A stretch of 64,000 bases of DNA from Pelmatolapia mariae (GCF_036321145.2 NC_086238.1:23397501-23461500), one strand, 5' to 3'. Counted from the stretch's first letter, positions 47,901 through 60,231 are shown. Translations and numbers: made by a program. The notes: a model not told the origin generated them from the letters alone.

Positions 47901-50900
47901 CCCATATTACAGTTCATTCAGTGTCATTTGTTATGATAAAGTACTGTATCTGATATCATTTAATGTGTATATCTCTACAATTGACATACCTCAATTACAG
48001 TCCCAGTAGACAGCCTGAGGGTCACATTAGATAGACACCATATACTGATACCAGCATAGCAGTGCTACTATAAAGGGTGAAAATTACATAGCGCCTAGTC
48101 AATTATTTAGTGCACCAAGACTGGAGAGCAGAGAGCCTATTGATGTTAATGACCTCAATTTGTAAAGGTGCTGGCCCTTGATGGAACCTGCTTAATGAAG
48201 ATTTAGACTGGCTGTGTGTAAGTTTGCAACAAGAAGTGAAGAGCTTCAGTTAAGAATTTGTATTATCCAACTGCTATAGTCCAAAGGCATGGAGTAGACA
48301 GAAAGGAGACAGCACAAAGGAAGCCGAAGCAGAATGAATGAGCAGTAGAAGAGATAGATGATGTTAAAGAATAAGAGGATAGGATCTGGGAATAACAGTG
48401 GAAAGCTACTGGCTGCAGAGCTGGAGAACAACGTTGCAGGGAGCATTTCATGAACCAATCAAAGAAGCAAAAGTAGAATGAATAATAATTCTTTTATAAA
48501 ATAACCAATGAATTATTTCTACTAATACTAAATAAGTCCAAACACATCCAATTTGTAGTGCAGCAACTACACTTGGATGTCACAAGGAGCTAAAACTCTG
48601 CATGTTCTTCTATCGTACCACAGATACTTGAGGTAGAATGGGCAGCCAACTGTCTGTAGTGACTGAAATATTTGTAAAGAATTATTTAGTTAGCATAGCA
48701 TCAGTTATTAATTTATATATATATATATATAGATATAGATAGATAGATAGATATATATATATCTATATATAGATATATATATATAGATAGATAGATAGAT
48801 AGATAGATATATACATATATATACGTATATATCACAATGTATGTAGGTAACCAAAGTGAGGGTAATTAAAAAAAACTATTTATATGCTTTTAGAGATAAA
48901 CACCTGAGCACTGATAGTTTGAAGGCCCTGTTGTATCTTATTATTATTTACACAAATAAATATCTTATTTAAGGGCCTAAACATATTTGAAAGCTCATAA
49001 AAACTTACACACATCACAGGTGTGCTGAAAGCTTGTGTCTCTTAAATGGGTAGAACAAGATGCCTCTGCCCCACCGCTGTGTTTCATGTATATGTATGAA
49101 AATGCTGGACTCTAAAGGCAACAGAAAGTTATTTTGGCACCATTTTTGTGACTTTTTTGGGATGGGGTCAGTTGCATATTTGGTCAGATGATACTTTGTT
49201 TGGCTTATTGAAGAGTGTGTTGTTGATTTCTTCACCATAGTGTGTATAATCCAGATTCATTCACTTTAAGCTTCAGCTTCCCTGCAACAGCATTTCCCTC
49301 TGAATATCTACAAAGAGCATTTAACTTCATTTTAATGCCAAAAAACTCATTAAGTCTCGATTTGGAGCAAATTAAATCTTAATAAACTAAATCAGCATTT
49401 GTGTTCCTGCCTCCTGAATTTAGTCTCCTGCAGTTAAAATTTCAGCTATGGTGACATCCGTGTTCTTAGTTAAACCATTTATAACCAGACCGGGTTTCAT
49501 AGCACCCGACTCACTTTTCAGATCGATTTATTTTTTTAGGTCTATGCATCTTTTTGTTACTCGCTATTCTCTCTGAGAGCTAATAGACAGACAACTTGTG
49601 AGGAGCTTGTGATTTTCTATACTGTAAATTCTACCAAAAGCATATGCTTTGTTCTCTTTCATAGTAGGAAAAGTTGTGCAGCATCTCAGTTTACAGTACA
49701 GTACATCCAGCCACTATTGTTTCCTAGTAATAGCTGAGTCAGGCATCCTCTGTCCACCTAAGGTACAAAGCTATTTCCCATGGTCTCAGCTGTAATATAG
49801 AGCACTTCCACTCAGCACAGTAGAAATCATTACTGATGCTAGACTACCACAACACAGTATTTATACAGTCATGTTTCAGTAGGAAGGGTCATGTGCACTT
49901 TGTGATGTAGTGTTAAATACAAAGCCCTAACTGCGACCTTTAATGTTGTCTTACAATGGCAAAGTGATAGTTAAGGTGCATCATACTTTTTAACTATTGT
50001 TTACAATAACAGATTGAAAATACACAAATTAAATCAAGAATACCTCATTTTTGTTCTACTTATACTAATGCTGAACTAGTATGTCCTACAGCAGCCATGA
50101 GCTTCATTACTGAAGGCTAGAAACAAGGATCTCCCGGGAATATGAGGATTTTTAAGACAGCATTTGGCATTCTTTATGTAAACGAGCCACTGCACAAGCA
50201 GACAGACATAGAGCTGATAAGATTTGTCACTCCCCACTGTGTCACGTGTACGTTTGACAAATCACACTTTCCTTATTTATACAGCCCTTATGCATATTTT
50301 CAAATTAGTTATGTTCCCTCTTATTTTGAAAGGTCAGTCGCTGCTAAGCCCTGTCCATCACAACTTTTAATCCTGGCAGTGAGAACTGTGTATAAAAATA
50401 GATGTCTATTTGAAACAGTTAATGCTATTGTTTAGTTCAACCTTGAGAAATAAAGCTGAAAGATTGTACTTAAGTCACATCTTGATTGTTTGATTTAAAT
50501 TCTATGGTGATGTACAAAATTATAAAAACATGTGCCATTGTATTTCATATACTTGGTGGTATCTAAACTGTCTACCCTGATTTAAAATGTGGCCAATTTC
50601 TGGTGTAAGATCGCTGTCTTCTGAACCTATTTTAAGACTGAGCCACTTCAGTATGGTTCTAACCACTTGCTCACTTGCCTCTGCAGTTCCCTCTGGTTCT
50701 CCTACTGTGTGTCAAAACCTAATTTCATTTTGGATATAGGGAGGCAGGTTTGGGCAGGAGATAAACAAAGATTGTGTTATGGCCTAAAAATACATGATTT
50801 TTTCATGAACTCTATGTTTTTTACAGCACCAGTGATATGCTGTAATATGAGGCAATATTCTTCTTCAGATGTTTTAGAATAAAACAGTCATAGTTTGTGT

Positions 50901-51159
50901 TGACAGTCTAGCCCAAGGATTCACAACATACAATCCTGTGAAATTAGAAAAATCATGAAAATGGTCTGGGTTGTACAGACATGTAAAAAAGTAATTTAGA
51001 GATTAGATAGAGCCAGATGCTGCAGATCAAATGCATTTGATTAGTTGATCAACAAGTGTGACCCCCTCTATCAAAGCAGAGTTTTCAAATTGTTTGGCAG
51101 CTTGATCATTTGGAGTATTCAGGTGTGTTTTAATACTTTCCAGAAGAATGTCAGACTGT
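44993..51159. other. Non-coding DNA with an AT-rich microsatellite
   Basis: Six kilobases without a supported gene. It contains TATA/CACA tracts near 45650 and a compound (TA)n/(TAGA)n array at 48716-48832. ORFs such as that at 46353-46673 have no known motif. Confidence 0.5.
48716..48832. repeat. Compound (TA)n / (TAGA)n microsatellite
   Basis: Alternating TATATA and TAGATAGATAGA blocks, followed by TATACATATATATACG. Likely length-polymorphic. Confidence 0.9.
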
Positions 51160-51570
51160 AGTAGACTCATTGAAATTCCAAAAATCCAGAGAGTTGCATC
51201 TCAGACCCTAAAGTCCTCAGATAGTATGTAAATGTTAAAGTTCATGACAGTGCAATTAGAAAAAGACTGAGGAGAAAGCCTTTTCTCTCTAAAGAGAGCA
51301 TGGCAGCATGACAAAGGTTTGCAAAGTTGCATCTGAAGAAACCACAAGACTATTCCTTTGGACAGACAACACTAGAGCATTGTGATTTGCTGGTGTGTCC
51401 TTGGGATCATTGTTCTGTTGCATGTCCCAGCTTTGGCCAAGCTGTCAGACAGATGGCCTCCTATGAGGCTCTAGAATACAGAGCTGCTACTACAGAGGAG
51501 ATCATGCTCCACTCATTGACTGCAGAAAAGCATTATGGAAAAGTTAAAGCTCACTGTGAAAGATTAAACT
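51160..51570. pseudogene. Rearranged Tc1-like relic with internal inversion
   Basis: The left part reads forward as Tc1-like sequence: AAATGTTAAAGTTCATGACA, AATTAGAAAAAGACTGA, GAGCATGGCAGCATGAC, TTTGCAAAGTTGCATCTGAA and CCTTTGGACAGAC up to about 51370. From about 51385 the Tc1 sequence is on the opposite strand: the inverse reads GAGGCCATCTGTCTGACAGC and ACAATGATCCCAAGGACACA. The two parts are non-adjacent in an intact transposase gene. The result is a broken, partly inverted copy with no open frame. Confidence 0.7.
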
Positions 51571-53364
51571 AGTCACTTCCTGCATTTTAAAACAAAATAA
51601 GAAACATTTGAATAAATTATTGTGAAAGTAAAAAAGTTCATCATCTTGTCTGCATCTGCCTGTAGCCTCTCTCTTATCTACCATTTACGCTTTTTCGTCT
51701 CAGTCTGCAGCTCTCAACATCCTCAGCTCTGCTCTTCAGACCTTAAACCATCTGATTGTGGTGCTTTGCTCGAGTTTATTCTGCTTGCTCGGATTAGTCG
51801 TCCACTCTCTGGATACTCTGCTCAGTTCAGCAACAGTTCCCCCACTGCTCTGCACAGCCTCAATATTCCATCTGCAACCCAAGTCCACGAGCCGCTATGT
51901 AATTATAACAGGTGGCTAATGCAGCTAATGAGTAACTGCTAATAGTTAAGGAGCTAATGTTAACATGTGCACCAGCCAGGTTAACATTTATAATAACTGT
52001 TTATAAATGAATGTTTTGAAAACATTTATTGACCACTAAAAATCATCCTGAAGTGTAGTTCAGTATCATGAATGTTAAATACTTCAGCTGTCTGCAGCGG
52101 TGCAGCTAGAGGATATCGATTGTTGCAAGTGAATATTGTAATATTGTATGAATTGAGTGATTTAATTTAGTATCAATTAATGTGTGAGCATCGAATTTTT
52201 GGACCACCCTAGTTGGTGTGAGCTTGCTGTTTTTCACATGCAAAGCCGACACTCAAAAACACAGAGAAACAACTAAACCAAAGAGTCACAAGGGAGGACT
52301 TTGGAATATTTAATGGAAGCCAAAATTAAGTCAAGCTTAAAAGCCAAGCCAATGCATTTCAAATCCGCTCAGCTGTTTCAAAGAATGTCATGAGTCCTTT
52401 TGCTGTCAAAAATTGAAGGGGCCTGTGCAGTGTGCATGTGGAAAAATTCCATTGAGCGTTTCAGAAGAGCTGAGCAGCTGTCAGATGTGAGCTAATAAAA
52501 ATGAGTTGGTACAAAGTCACACTTACCTGTGTCCCCGCATGCATACTACACTATATATACATGCATGTTAAACTCTCTCTTTATTTGTTTCCATGCCTAA
52601 ATACTGTCTACTCATCCTTCAGCTGTCACTGTGTGCGCATGTGCATCCAAACATGTAAGTGCAACTATGATTGTAGGTCTAGCTCATAGGCCACGTCTAA
52701 ACCTAGCTAAGTCCTCAGCACTTTCTATGAGTTAACTCAGTCTTGTGTTTCCTTGAACCAAGGTCATCCATTACTGTGACTTTACACTTAAGAGTTTGGG
52801 AGTATCACAGCATAGAAAGTCCATGAGCAATCCATTAGTTTGTTTTTTATACTGAAAGACTATAAAATAATGAGAATTTATGTCTACAAATTCTCACTTC
52901 CATTCTCCACTTCCTGAACTGTTTTGATATTGCATCAGTTTTTGGTCAACTGAGTTATTGCTAATAAATGTATTACATGTGCTTCTTTCTGTTTTTTAAT
53001 AATATTAGCAACTAAAAGCTTGTTGTTATAAATACAAACTTCCCAGAGAACACTGGCAAATAAGCCTTAAGTTAATATTTTTTCATTTAACTTACATTCA
53101 AAAGCTCAACTTTTTAATATATGTAAAGATATACAAAAATGAATCTGAATCACAAATAATATAAATGAAAGGTGGAATATGGGAGTAGAAGTCTGGTTGA
53201 AAATTATTAAAATGGTCAAGTAAAAAAAGCATTAGATCAAATAGACTAAGGCGTATTTACATAACAAATCTTCTATATGCCTATTAGGTTTTAACAATCT
53301 GAAGGAATACTTTAAAAAAATATACTGAGATGATGACAAACAAATATTAAAGCACTGATATCAG
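51571..53364. other. Non-coding DNA
   Basis: AT-rich. A possible transposon end (GAATTTTTGGACCACCCTAG) lies at 52194-52213, but no partner end was found. No gene supported. Confidence 0.5.
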
Positions 53365-53372
53365 CTATGTAG

Positions 53373-54620
53373 TAGGGGTGGGCGATATAAACGATATATG
53401 ATAGAAACGATATAAATTTGGCCAATGATAGAGATTTTGACTATACCGCTCTATCGCGATAGCGCATGTTGATGATGTCATCAAGCTGCGCCTGTTTTGG
53501 TTGAAAGCATCGCAGCGGCTACAACCATTATCATCTGCAAATTATGCCGGGCGACAGTCATAGCAAAGAGATGAAGCACTTTTGAAATATGGGGAAAATC
53601 CAAAAACTGCGCTTCCTCCACTTCCGTAACATTGATTCATTAATGTTGAATTCTCTCGCAGCTGTTCTATTCTCATGTTCTTGCAGTATATTAATAACTA
53701 ACCTCGTATTGTGGATGAATAATCTCAGTTTTTCTCCTGACTGAAGTTTGCCCCATGTATAGCATCCTGCTATGCGATTGCATTTGTCCCTAACCACCAG
53801 AATCTCTCACATTAACTTTTATCGAGTGGAAAAAAAAGTAGGCGTTCATCCTCCAGCTTCACTGTGCTAATGTTATGCTAACATAGCTGTGTCGCTAGCA
53901 ATCACGTAGCACAACATTATATACCAGCTAGTCCAACTTCAGTAACCCTGCAAACGCCACTGCTGTTTAGTTTCCTGTCTTCATTTATGTTGGAAGTGGT
54001 AGCAGAGCTGTACGTTTTAATTAGTTTCAAAAATCTCTCAGTCAGAACATGGTATGTCATGTTTAGGTGGAAACTAGCGAGCTAACTTCCTGTTAACTTC
54101 TAACTCTGTTAAATTTAATAACTTCTGTTAAAAAAATAAAAACTTCTGTTTTTATGGATGCCTGGATGTTAAACTTAATTGTTACACCTGGTAAAGCAGC
54201 AACGCTGATGATTTTATTAAAGATTAAGGAATTTAGACCGTTTTTAACTCTCAGTGTTCGTTTGACTTTGGGACCTGAAGGGGACGGAGTTTTGCACCCA
54301 GATTACTCCGCGAAGCTCCTCACTACGGCAGCTGTAATGCTCTGACAATCCATCAAGCAGTGCGGCTTACAAAAGTTGTACTAAAACATTTTTTAACAGA
54401 TTTCTGCACGCCAAAATCGGTTCGAGGTCAGTAAGCACAACCAGAATTCATACATAAGGCACACTCTCAATTTTTGAGAAAATTAAAGGATTTTAAGTGT
54501 GCTTTATAATGTGGAAAATATGTTATACAGAAGAAAAGAATATATCGCGATATATATCGTTACCGCACATGCTTCAAATTATATCGCGATATGAATTTTA
54601 GGCCATATCACCCAGCCCTA
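53373..54620. mobile_element. hAT-type DNA transposon, non-autonomous
   Basis: Begins TAGGGGTGGGCGATAT and ends ATATCACCCAGCCCTA, imperfectly inverted. It is flanked by the perfect 8-bp duplication CTATGTAG at 53365-53372 and 54621-54628. Both subterminal regions are rich in ATATCGCGATA palindromes (53430-53463 and 54541-54592), likely binding or structural motifs. No hAT transposase remains. The middle carries pieces of other repeats, including a short helix-turn-helix reading frame and a segment near 54290-54530 that resembles another fish DNA transposon. Confidence 0.88.
53612..53710 (-). pseudogene. Helix-turn-helix fragment inside the hAT element
   Basis: Minus-strand frame reading LQEHENRTAAREFNINESML then RKWRK, within a 79-codon ORF at 53558-53797. 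The pattern ENxxAAREFxxNESMxRKWRK is typical of Brinker/psq-like DNA-binding domains at the N-terminus of several fish transposases. Only the DNA-binding part survives, and the frame stops soon after. It likely derives from a second transposon captured or nested in the hAT. Confidence 0.55.
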
Positions 54621-54628
54621 CTATGTAG

Positions 54629-54951
54629 TTCCTTTATCTTGTTGCTTTAATAGGCACACCGCTAACATGGACTCCAAACAGTAAACAGTTTATCCTCATT
54701 AAGTAAAGAAATGCAGTAAATGTATATTGTTGAAAACATTCAAATGTTTGTATGCTTGTTGTGAATGTACAGCTCATGTAATTGATAAAAATATCTCTAT
54801 TTGGTCATTATCAGTCCTTGCCTCCACCATTTTCTAGCTAGATAAAACAATATGTTAGTGCATCTCTCTATAAATGTATAAGTGTTCATTTATGTGTCAT
54901 AAAATGGTTTATGAATGAAAAAATACAAGATAAGAGTTACCATGTGCCTAC
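54629..54951 (-). other. Start of intron 2 of the CCDC85 gene
   Basis: Non-coding sequence directly after the exon 2 donor (GTAGGC at 54946-54951, minus strand). The intron extends leftward. No exon 3 was recognised in the window. Confidence 0.65.
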
Positions 54952-56017
54952 CGTTGTACAGACTCTGGTGGTGGGGGGCCATCTCTTCACCCGCTGGTCT
55001 CCTGTGACTTCCATCCCTGCCAGGGGAGCCACTACTATACTTCCCCTTGCTGTGCTCCACCCCTGGGCTCTGATGATAGTGATAGTGCTGCCGTATAGAC
55101 TCTGGACTTCCCACAATCACCCGCCCTTTTCTCAGGTGCTCAGGTGTGCCCATTGCTATCTGCTTGGCTTCAGGACTCCCAGCCCCTGCTGAGTTTACCT
55201 GCCGGTGTCGCTGACTCAGATCTGGGCTGGACTTAGCTGAGCCCTTGCCACTGCCTGGAGATGCCTGTCCTGACATCAGTAGCTGTTTCTGTGCTAGTAG
55301 GTCAGAGCTGCAGGGTTTGGAGTGGGAGCCACAAGGTAGTCTGGTAGGAGACTTGCTGTGTTTCTCTGGGCTGTGTCCTCGAAAGCTGTGAAGCTCTAGG
55401 TTGGTGAGGGACCCTCCACGGGGCCGGCAGGACTGGGGAAAGGTGTGGTACTCCGTGGTGGAGCTGCGCCTCCTCCCGCTGAATTCACAAACATCTCTCT
55501 TTTGTCCTGAAGAGCTGCATCTTGAGCCAGATCCAGGGCTTGAATTGGAGCCAAGAGGGGAGGGTTTATGGTGAGGGTTATCTGGGCTGTCTGTGCTCCC
55601 TGCGCTGGAGGTGCTGCTTCCATCGCCAACATCCCGCAACAGGCCTGGTGTAGGCATGCCACCGCCCAGCTGAGACAGGCTACTTTGACTGTCAATGGAG
55701 TTCCTGCAGCCAGGGCCTCCCTGACCACCACCACTTCCCCCTGTGCTTCCAGCCACAACTGTGGCCCTCTCCTCTTCTAACATGAGGCACACCTCCTTAA
55801 GCTCCAGGTTCTCCCGGATCACCTCCATCTGCCGCTGCTCCAGCTCCTTAAGCTTCTGCAAATAGATAGCCACTTCCTTCCTCATCAGGCCAGCGCTGTA
55901 GCGACCCAATCGCTGCCATTCCCGCGACACCCGCTTCCCTTTCTGCCGGTCGTCATCCAGGAAGCAGCACAGGTCCCTCAGCTCCTGGTTGTCCTCCTGC
56001 AGTTTCTGGTTCACGTC
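54952..56017 (-). CDS. ccdc85a: CCDC85A-like gene, coding exon 2
   Basis: Exon of 1066 nt. On the minus strand the acceptor GTGTAAACCAG precedes GAC, and the donor is CAACG followed by GTAGGC, so the exon ends in phase 1. It continues the coiled-coil: DVNQKLQEDNQELRDLCCFL, DDDRQKGKRVSREWQRLGRY, then LQKLKELEQRQMEVIRENLE. A Ser/Gly/Pro-rich region follows (RNSIDSQSSL; RDVGDGSSTSSAGSTDSPD) with SPEKH, TPEHL and SPG motifs, ending HHQSLYNG. CCDC85 proteins are DIPA-family coiled-coil adaptors linked to cell junctions (CCDC85B and 85C bind catenin-delta partners). The repeated SP/TPEH motifs favour CCDC85A over 85C. A further C-terminal exon set is expected outside the window. Confidence 0.85.
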
Positions 56018-56032
56018 CTGGTTTACACAGAG

Positions 56033-56036
<4 letters not shown>

Positions 56037-56072
<36 letters not shown>
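56037..56072. repeat. (CA)18 microsatellite beside the exon 2 acceptor
   Basis: Uninterrupted CA on the plus strand, hence (TG)18 in the sense of the gene. It ends about 20 bases before exon 2 and takes the place of a normal polypyrimidine tract. Confidence 0.95.
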
Positions 56073-56075
<3 letters not shown>

Positions 56076-56134
56076 GCACATAGAGAGATTACATACTCAT
56101 TCCTGCTATGAATGAAGCTTTGATGAAGAAGATT

Positions 56135-56136
<2 letters not shown>

Positions 56137-56182
<46 letters not shown>
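56137..56182. repeat. (GT)23 microsatellite in intron 1
   Basis: Uninterrupted GT on the plus strand, (CA) in gene sense, 64 bases from the (CA)18 tract. The two tracts are complementary and could pair in the pre-mRNA. Confidence 0.95.
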
Positions 56183-56183
<1 letters not shown>

Positions 56184-56739
56184 TTTAGCTTCTGGACTAT
56201 TAGGGAGGCAGGGCAGAATGATGGACAATTTTATCTATTCTTCAACATTTTATTGGTTAAAGGATAAAATGGTTTGTCAAGGACGCAACCAATAAGTAAC
56301 CACTAATGAAACTGGAGCTTCAGTCAATGATAATTGGCAGTATTAGTCTACCAGCTCCACTAACTGATTTTTTAGAGCAGAAAATTAAAATTAAAAAATG
56401 CATTACAAAATAGTTTCTCAGAAAACCTGTTCTAAGTTAATATGTTGTTTAGCACATAATAATAAACCATAAAACAGAGGTACAAGATACAATTTTCCTT
56501 TTATTAATGTTTCCAAATTCCTGCATGGAGAAGCAACAGGTTTAATCTGCTTATTTAAAGCTAAATTTGACCTTAAATCTACCCCTGTAACCTGGCCATA
56601 TTTCTTCTCATGCAGAGCCCACACTTGTTTCAGTCAGCAGGCTGTCTACACATAGTCTACACATTGGAAGAAACCCCACACGGGCCCTGGCACAGCCTGG
56701 CTCCCCGGGATCCTCTTCATCAGCACCACCCGACCTCAC

Positions 56740-56964
56740 CTTCAAACTCCGTATCTCGTTCAGGTGTTGTTGGAGTCTCCGGTTCACCTCCCGCATCAGA
56801 TTGCCGTGCTCCACGATGACGCCCCTTTTTTCTGCTTCTGCCCTCCGCAGCCGCCTCACCAGCTCCTCTTTACCCCACTTCAGCAGCTCCTCATCGGGAA
56901 TTTTGGAGATGTCCTCTGCTGGTCTCTCTGCGCTTTTGGACTGCTGCTGTGCGCTTTTCTCCAT
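56740..56964 (-). CDS. ccdc85a: CCDC85A-like gene, coding exon 1
   Basis: 75 codons from the ATG at 56962-56964 to the donor AAG/GTGAGG (56734-56739), phase 0, joining exon 2 as SLK-DVNQ. The start MEKSAQQQ is chosen because the upstream in-frame ATG at 57091-57093 would add 43 residues unlike the family, whereas DISKIPDEELLKWGKEELVR and EVNRRLQQHLNEIRSLK are strongly CCDC85-like and lie close to the N-terminus in known members. The exon codes the first heptad-rich segment of the coiled coil. Assignment to the family is firm; paralogue A is likely. Confidence 0.85.
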
Positions 56965-57480
56965 CCCTTTAAACTCCGGTGAAGGTAGACCGGGAGGTAA
57001 AACAAAGTGTTGTGTCTGATGAATTTCAGAGCAACCAAATCGAAGCTTTAAAATGCACAACTCTGGTCCAAACGTAACTCGGGTTCCCCCCACCCACCCT
57101 TCTTATATCTGTGGAATCACATCGCTGTCATTGCGCCTTTTTCCCACGCCCATGCTGCAGCTCTGATATCCACCCGGTGCTCTGCTGCTATATCACTGTC
57201 GTTAGAGCATCGTTCCGCATCCTGCTGCGTCTCTGGTTAAGCCCTTGGCCGGCTTGGCGGGGCGGTTTCTCTCCAGGTGCATGCCGACCGCTTTGCGCAC
57301 TCCCGCTGCTGAGCGCGCACTACCTCTGTCCGACCGCCGGGGCGGAGGGCGGAAAAAAGAGGATGATAAGAAGGGGGGCTCCAAGGAGAGGTTGCAGGTG
57401 CATAGCCGGAGCGCCAGGATAACAAGGTGTGATAGTGTGGAGAGCAGGCTCGCCTCTCTCGTTCTACCATCACTCGCTTA
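56965..57480 (-). promoter_or_regulatory. GC-rich 5' region of the CCDC85A-like gene
   Basis: GC- and CpG-rich DNA upstream of the start codon, densest at 57120-57440, in otherwise AT-rich surroundings. It probably holds the 5' UTR and a CpG-island promoter. No TATA box is evident and the transcription start cannot be placed. Confidence 0.5.
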
Positions 57481-59394
57481 CTCGCTCTCGCCTTGTGCCT
57501 CTTGGTTTGTTACGCCATCTGCTGGAGTTAGATGTGAACAGTGCTGCACTCTGATTGTTCAAAGTGACGGGCTGCTTCTATTTTTAGGTTCGTTTATAAT
57601 CAGGGCAGATAGCACTGATCATAGTTTGCTCTGATATTTATGGAAGCGTGAACTCTCTTCTTAAGGATAGCAATCACTAAAAGAGGAATAGTCTATCCTC
57701 ATTTCCAAAAAAGTGTCACTGCCAGATTGTAAGCTAAAAATACAACTCCCAGGAGCATTTCCAGGATTTTTATAAATGAGATGATATGGGGAACCAAAAC
57801 CCGGTCAGGAGAGGGCCAAGGAAAATAGAAAAAATGTATATAAATAAATACAGTAAAAAGAACGCACACCCTCTTTCATTTCCAAGGTATTACATATCAG
57901 GAGATAATAAAACATAGTGTCATGTGTATTAATTAATCTAACCTCAGATGAATAACAAAACACGATATTTTACACAATGTCATTATTTATTTGACAAAAA
58001 TTAAACTAAAATGCAGAAGCAGCATGTATTTACACATGTTTACTGTGACACTATATCTATGAAGAAATACACTCATGTAGAGAGGTCTGGTATGTTTTAG
58101 GTGTTTTGTTTTGCTTGAGGCCTCCCAGCTGGGACAGGTGAAAGTCTGACGTGGAAAAGAAATAAAGATTAGATGCTTGATAGTGACAGATTGATGCTGT
58201 TTTGATTTATTATTATTAAGAAGAAGAAGAAGAAGAAGAAGAAGAATGAAAGGCACTCATGGACAGGCATTTAAAAATCACAGTATGGATAAAATAAAAG
58301 TTGGAAACACTATAGATATCATGTGACCATGGCTTTTTGAGGTTTTGGTGTATTTCACCCCAGTTTCAACAGATGGCTTACCGCCTGCTTCTAGGTTTGA
58401 TTGACAGAGTGTAGAAAAAACCTGATGACACTGCAAACTCTGACAGAGCTTAAGAGTCAGCAGCATCACTACGAGTTTAAGTGACAAGCACAACAATGCA
58501 CTCAGACAATTTGTGGGAACTTTTTGACAGTGTAAACCACAAGACCCACAGTGCAACTGCTGATGGTGCTGTAGTGGACAAAAAATATCTCACTAATACA
58601 TTTGTTCCAAGGGCACATGAGCCACTCATGTGTTGCCTTTACATTTTTGCAAAGAATACCTATGGATAACCATAAGGGTCACGCTATGAGAAGATATTTT
58701 TTTGCATGTGGAGTAGTTATTCATTAAGAAAGGAAGCACTCTCCACCCAAAACAGTTGAAAAACTATTATTTTCAAATAAAAATCTTTATATCCATTGCT
58801 ACTCAATTTGCCCATATTCCTTTTCCATGAGCATGATGTTCATTCACACACCACTCTATTGTTGACTAAACATCTTTCATAAAGATTATAGGTCTACACT
58901 TAGCCTATCCACAAAGAAGGTGACATTCAAATCTACAAAATGTTTATCACAATAAACATAGCAGAATTTTTTCTGTATACTTTATTATATGAATTGCTTT
59001 GCTGTGCATTGCATTTAATTACTAAGCAACTAAAACAGCCTCATGTAAACACAACAGGGGGAAAACTGTATTTCCTGAAACAAACTTCATTACAGTCACA
59101 GCTATCACAGTTATCTTTAACAGTCTGAAAGTTTTTCCTCCTTTGTTGTTTGGAGATTTCCCTCAAGCATGTGTTGATTTTAATTATTGGTGCTTTGGCA
59201 TAATAGCAAAAGCAAAAGTGACAAGTAAGTATAGCTGTGGTCACAGGTGTCAGATCCAGTACAGCTGCTTTGAACATTTCAGTGTTCCATGAAGACTGGA
59301 AAAGTTTGTATCTTAATAAGGGCAGCATTTTCAGTGAAAGATTATTTCTTAAATTTGTGTTTTTGGTTTCGGGACAAAAGAGTGCCCAGGCATC
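57481..59394. other. Non-coding DNA upstream of the gene
   Basis: AT-rich, with an (AAG)n tract at about 58218-58246. No supported gene. Confidence 0.55.
58218..58246. repeat. (AAG)n microsatellite
   Basis: About nine AAG units after TTATTATTA. Confidence 0.9.
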
Positions 59395-60050
59395 CTGAAT
59401 GACTTTTAAAAGGTTCAAAGAACATGGCAACATGGCTTAGATTTGCAAAATTGCATCTGAAATTAAACAAAAAACAACCAGAGACTTACTGAACAATCTC
59501 TTTTGGGCCCACCAAAGTAGAGATGCTTGGTCATAATGCATAGCATCACATATAGTTAAAACCAAACATAGCGTATCAGCACAAACAGCTCATACTAACT
59601 GTCAAACATGATGATGAAAAGATGATGATGGTTTGACTTATATTACAACCTCAGAACCTGGCCACCTTCCACTCATTGACCACAATGTGGATCAAAGTGT
59701 TCTAGAGTCACATGTGAGGCCATCTGTCTGACAGCTAAAAGCTAGGTCAAAGGTGGGCCAGTGATCCCAAGCACAGCAGCAAATCAGCAGCAGAACAGCT
59801 GAAAAAGAAAATAATCAAATTGTTATAATGCCCCAGTCAAAGTTCAGAGCGTGAATGAAATGCTGTGGCAGGTCCTAAAGAGAGTTTACATAAACAAACC
59901 CTGGCGGACCTCAATGAACTGAAGCAATGAGAAGAGGAGGCCACAGTTCCTCCATAATAATGTGAAAGATATGTATGAGAAGTCATACTGAAAAGCTCAC
60001 TTCAAGTTATTGTTGCTCAAAATAGTGCTGCAAGCTATTGAATCTGTGTA
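59395..60050 (+). pseudogene. Tc1-like transposase relic
   Basis: Plus-strand remnant of the middle and 3' part of a Tc1 transposase gene: GAACATGGCAACATGGCTTA, GTCATAATGCATAGCATCAC, CATATCAGCACAAAC-type and CTCATACTAACTGTCAA segments, GAGGCCATCTGTCTGACAGC, and TGATCCCAAGCACAGCAGCA. The catalytic C-terminal part still reads NEMLWQVLKRVYINKPW near 59855-59910, matching the Tc1 pattern around the last acidic residue. Stops and indels break the rest. The end AAGTTATTGTTGCT / CAAGCTATTGAATC is typical of the 3' UTR. Confidence 0.85.
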
Positions 60051-60231
60051 GGTAGTTTAATTGATTCTGCATTTTGTCTTAGTTTCTGTTAACATGGCGT
60101 AATTTTAACGCCTGTTAAACAATAGATCATTTTTATTAGGATATGTGACGTGAAACGTGAAAGAGGGCATGCATTCTTTCTAAACCACTGGAAAATTAAC
60201 TAAAAATTCAGTGAATCCTAATGACTGTAGC
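60051..60231. other. Non-coding spacer
   Basis: No feature seen. Confidence 0.5.

Noticed and set aside
57245..57634. 129-codon plus-strand ORF over the gene's GC-rich start
   Set aside because: It is antisense to a probable CpG-island promoter, where long chance ORFs are common, and has no known motif.
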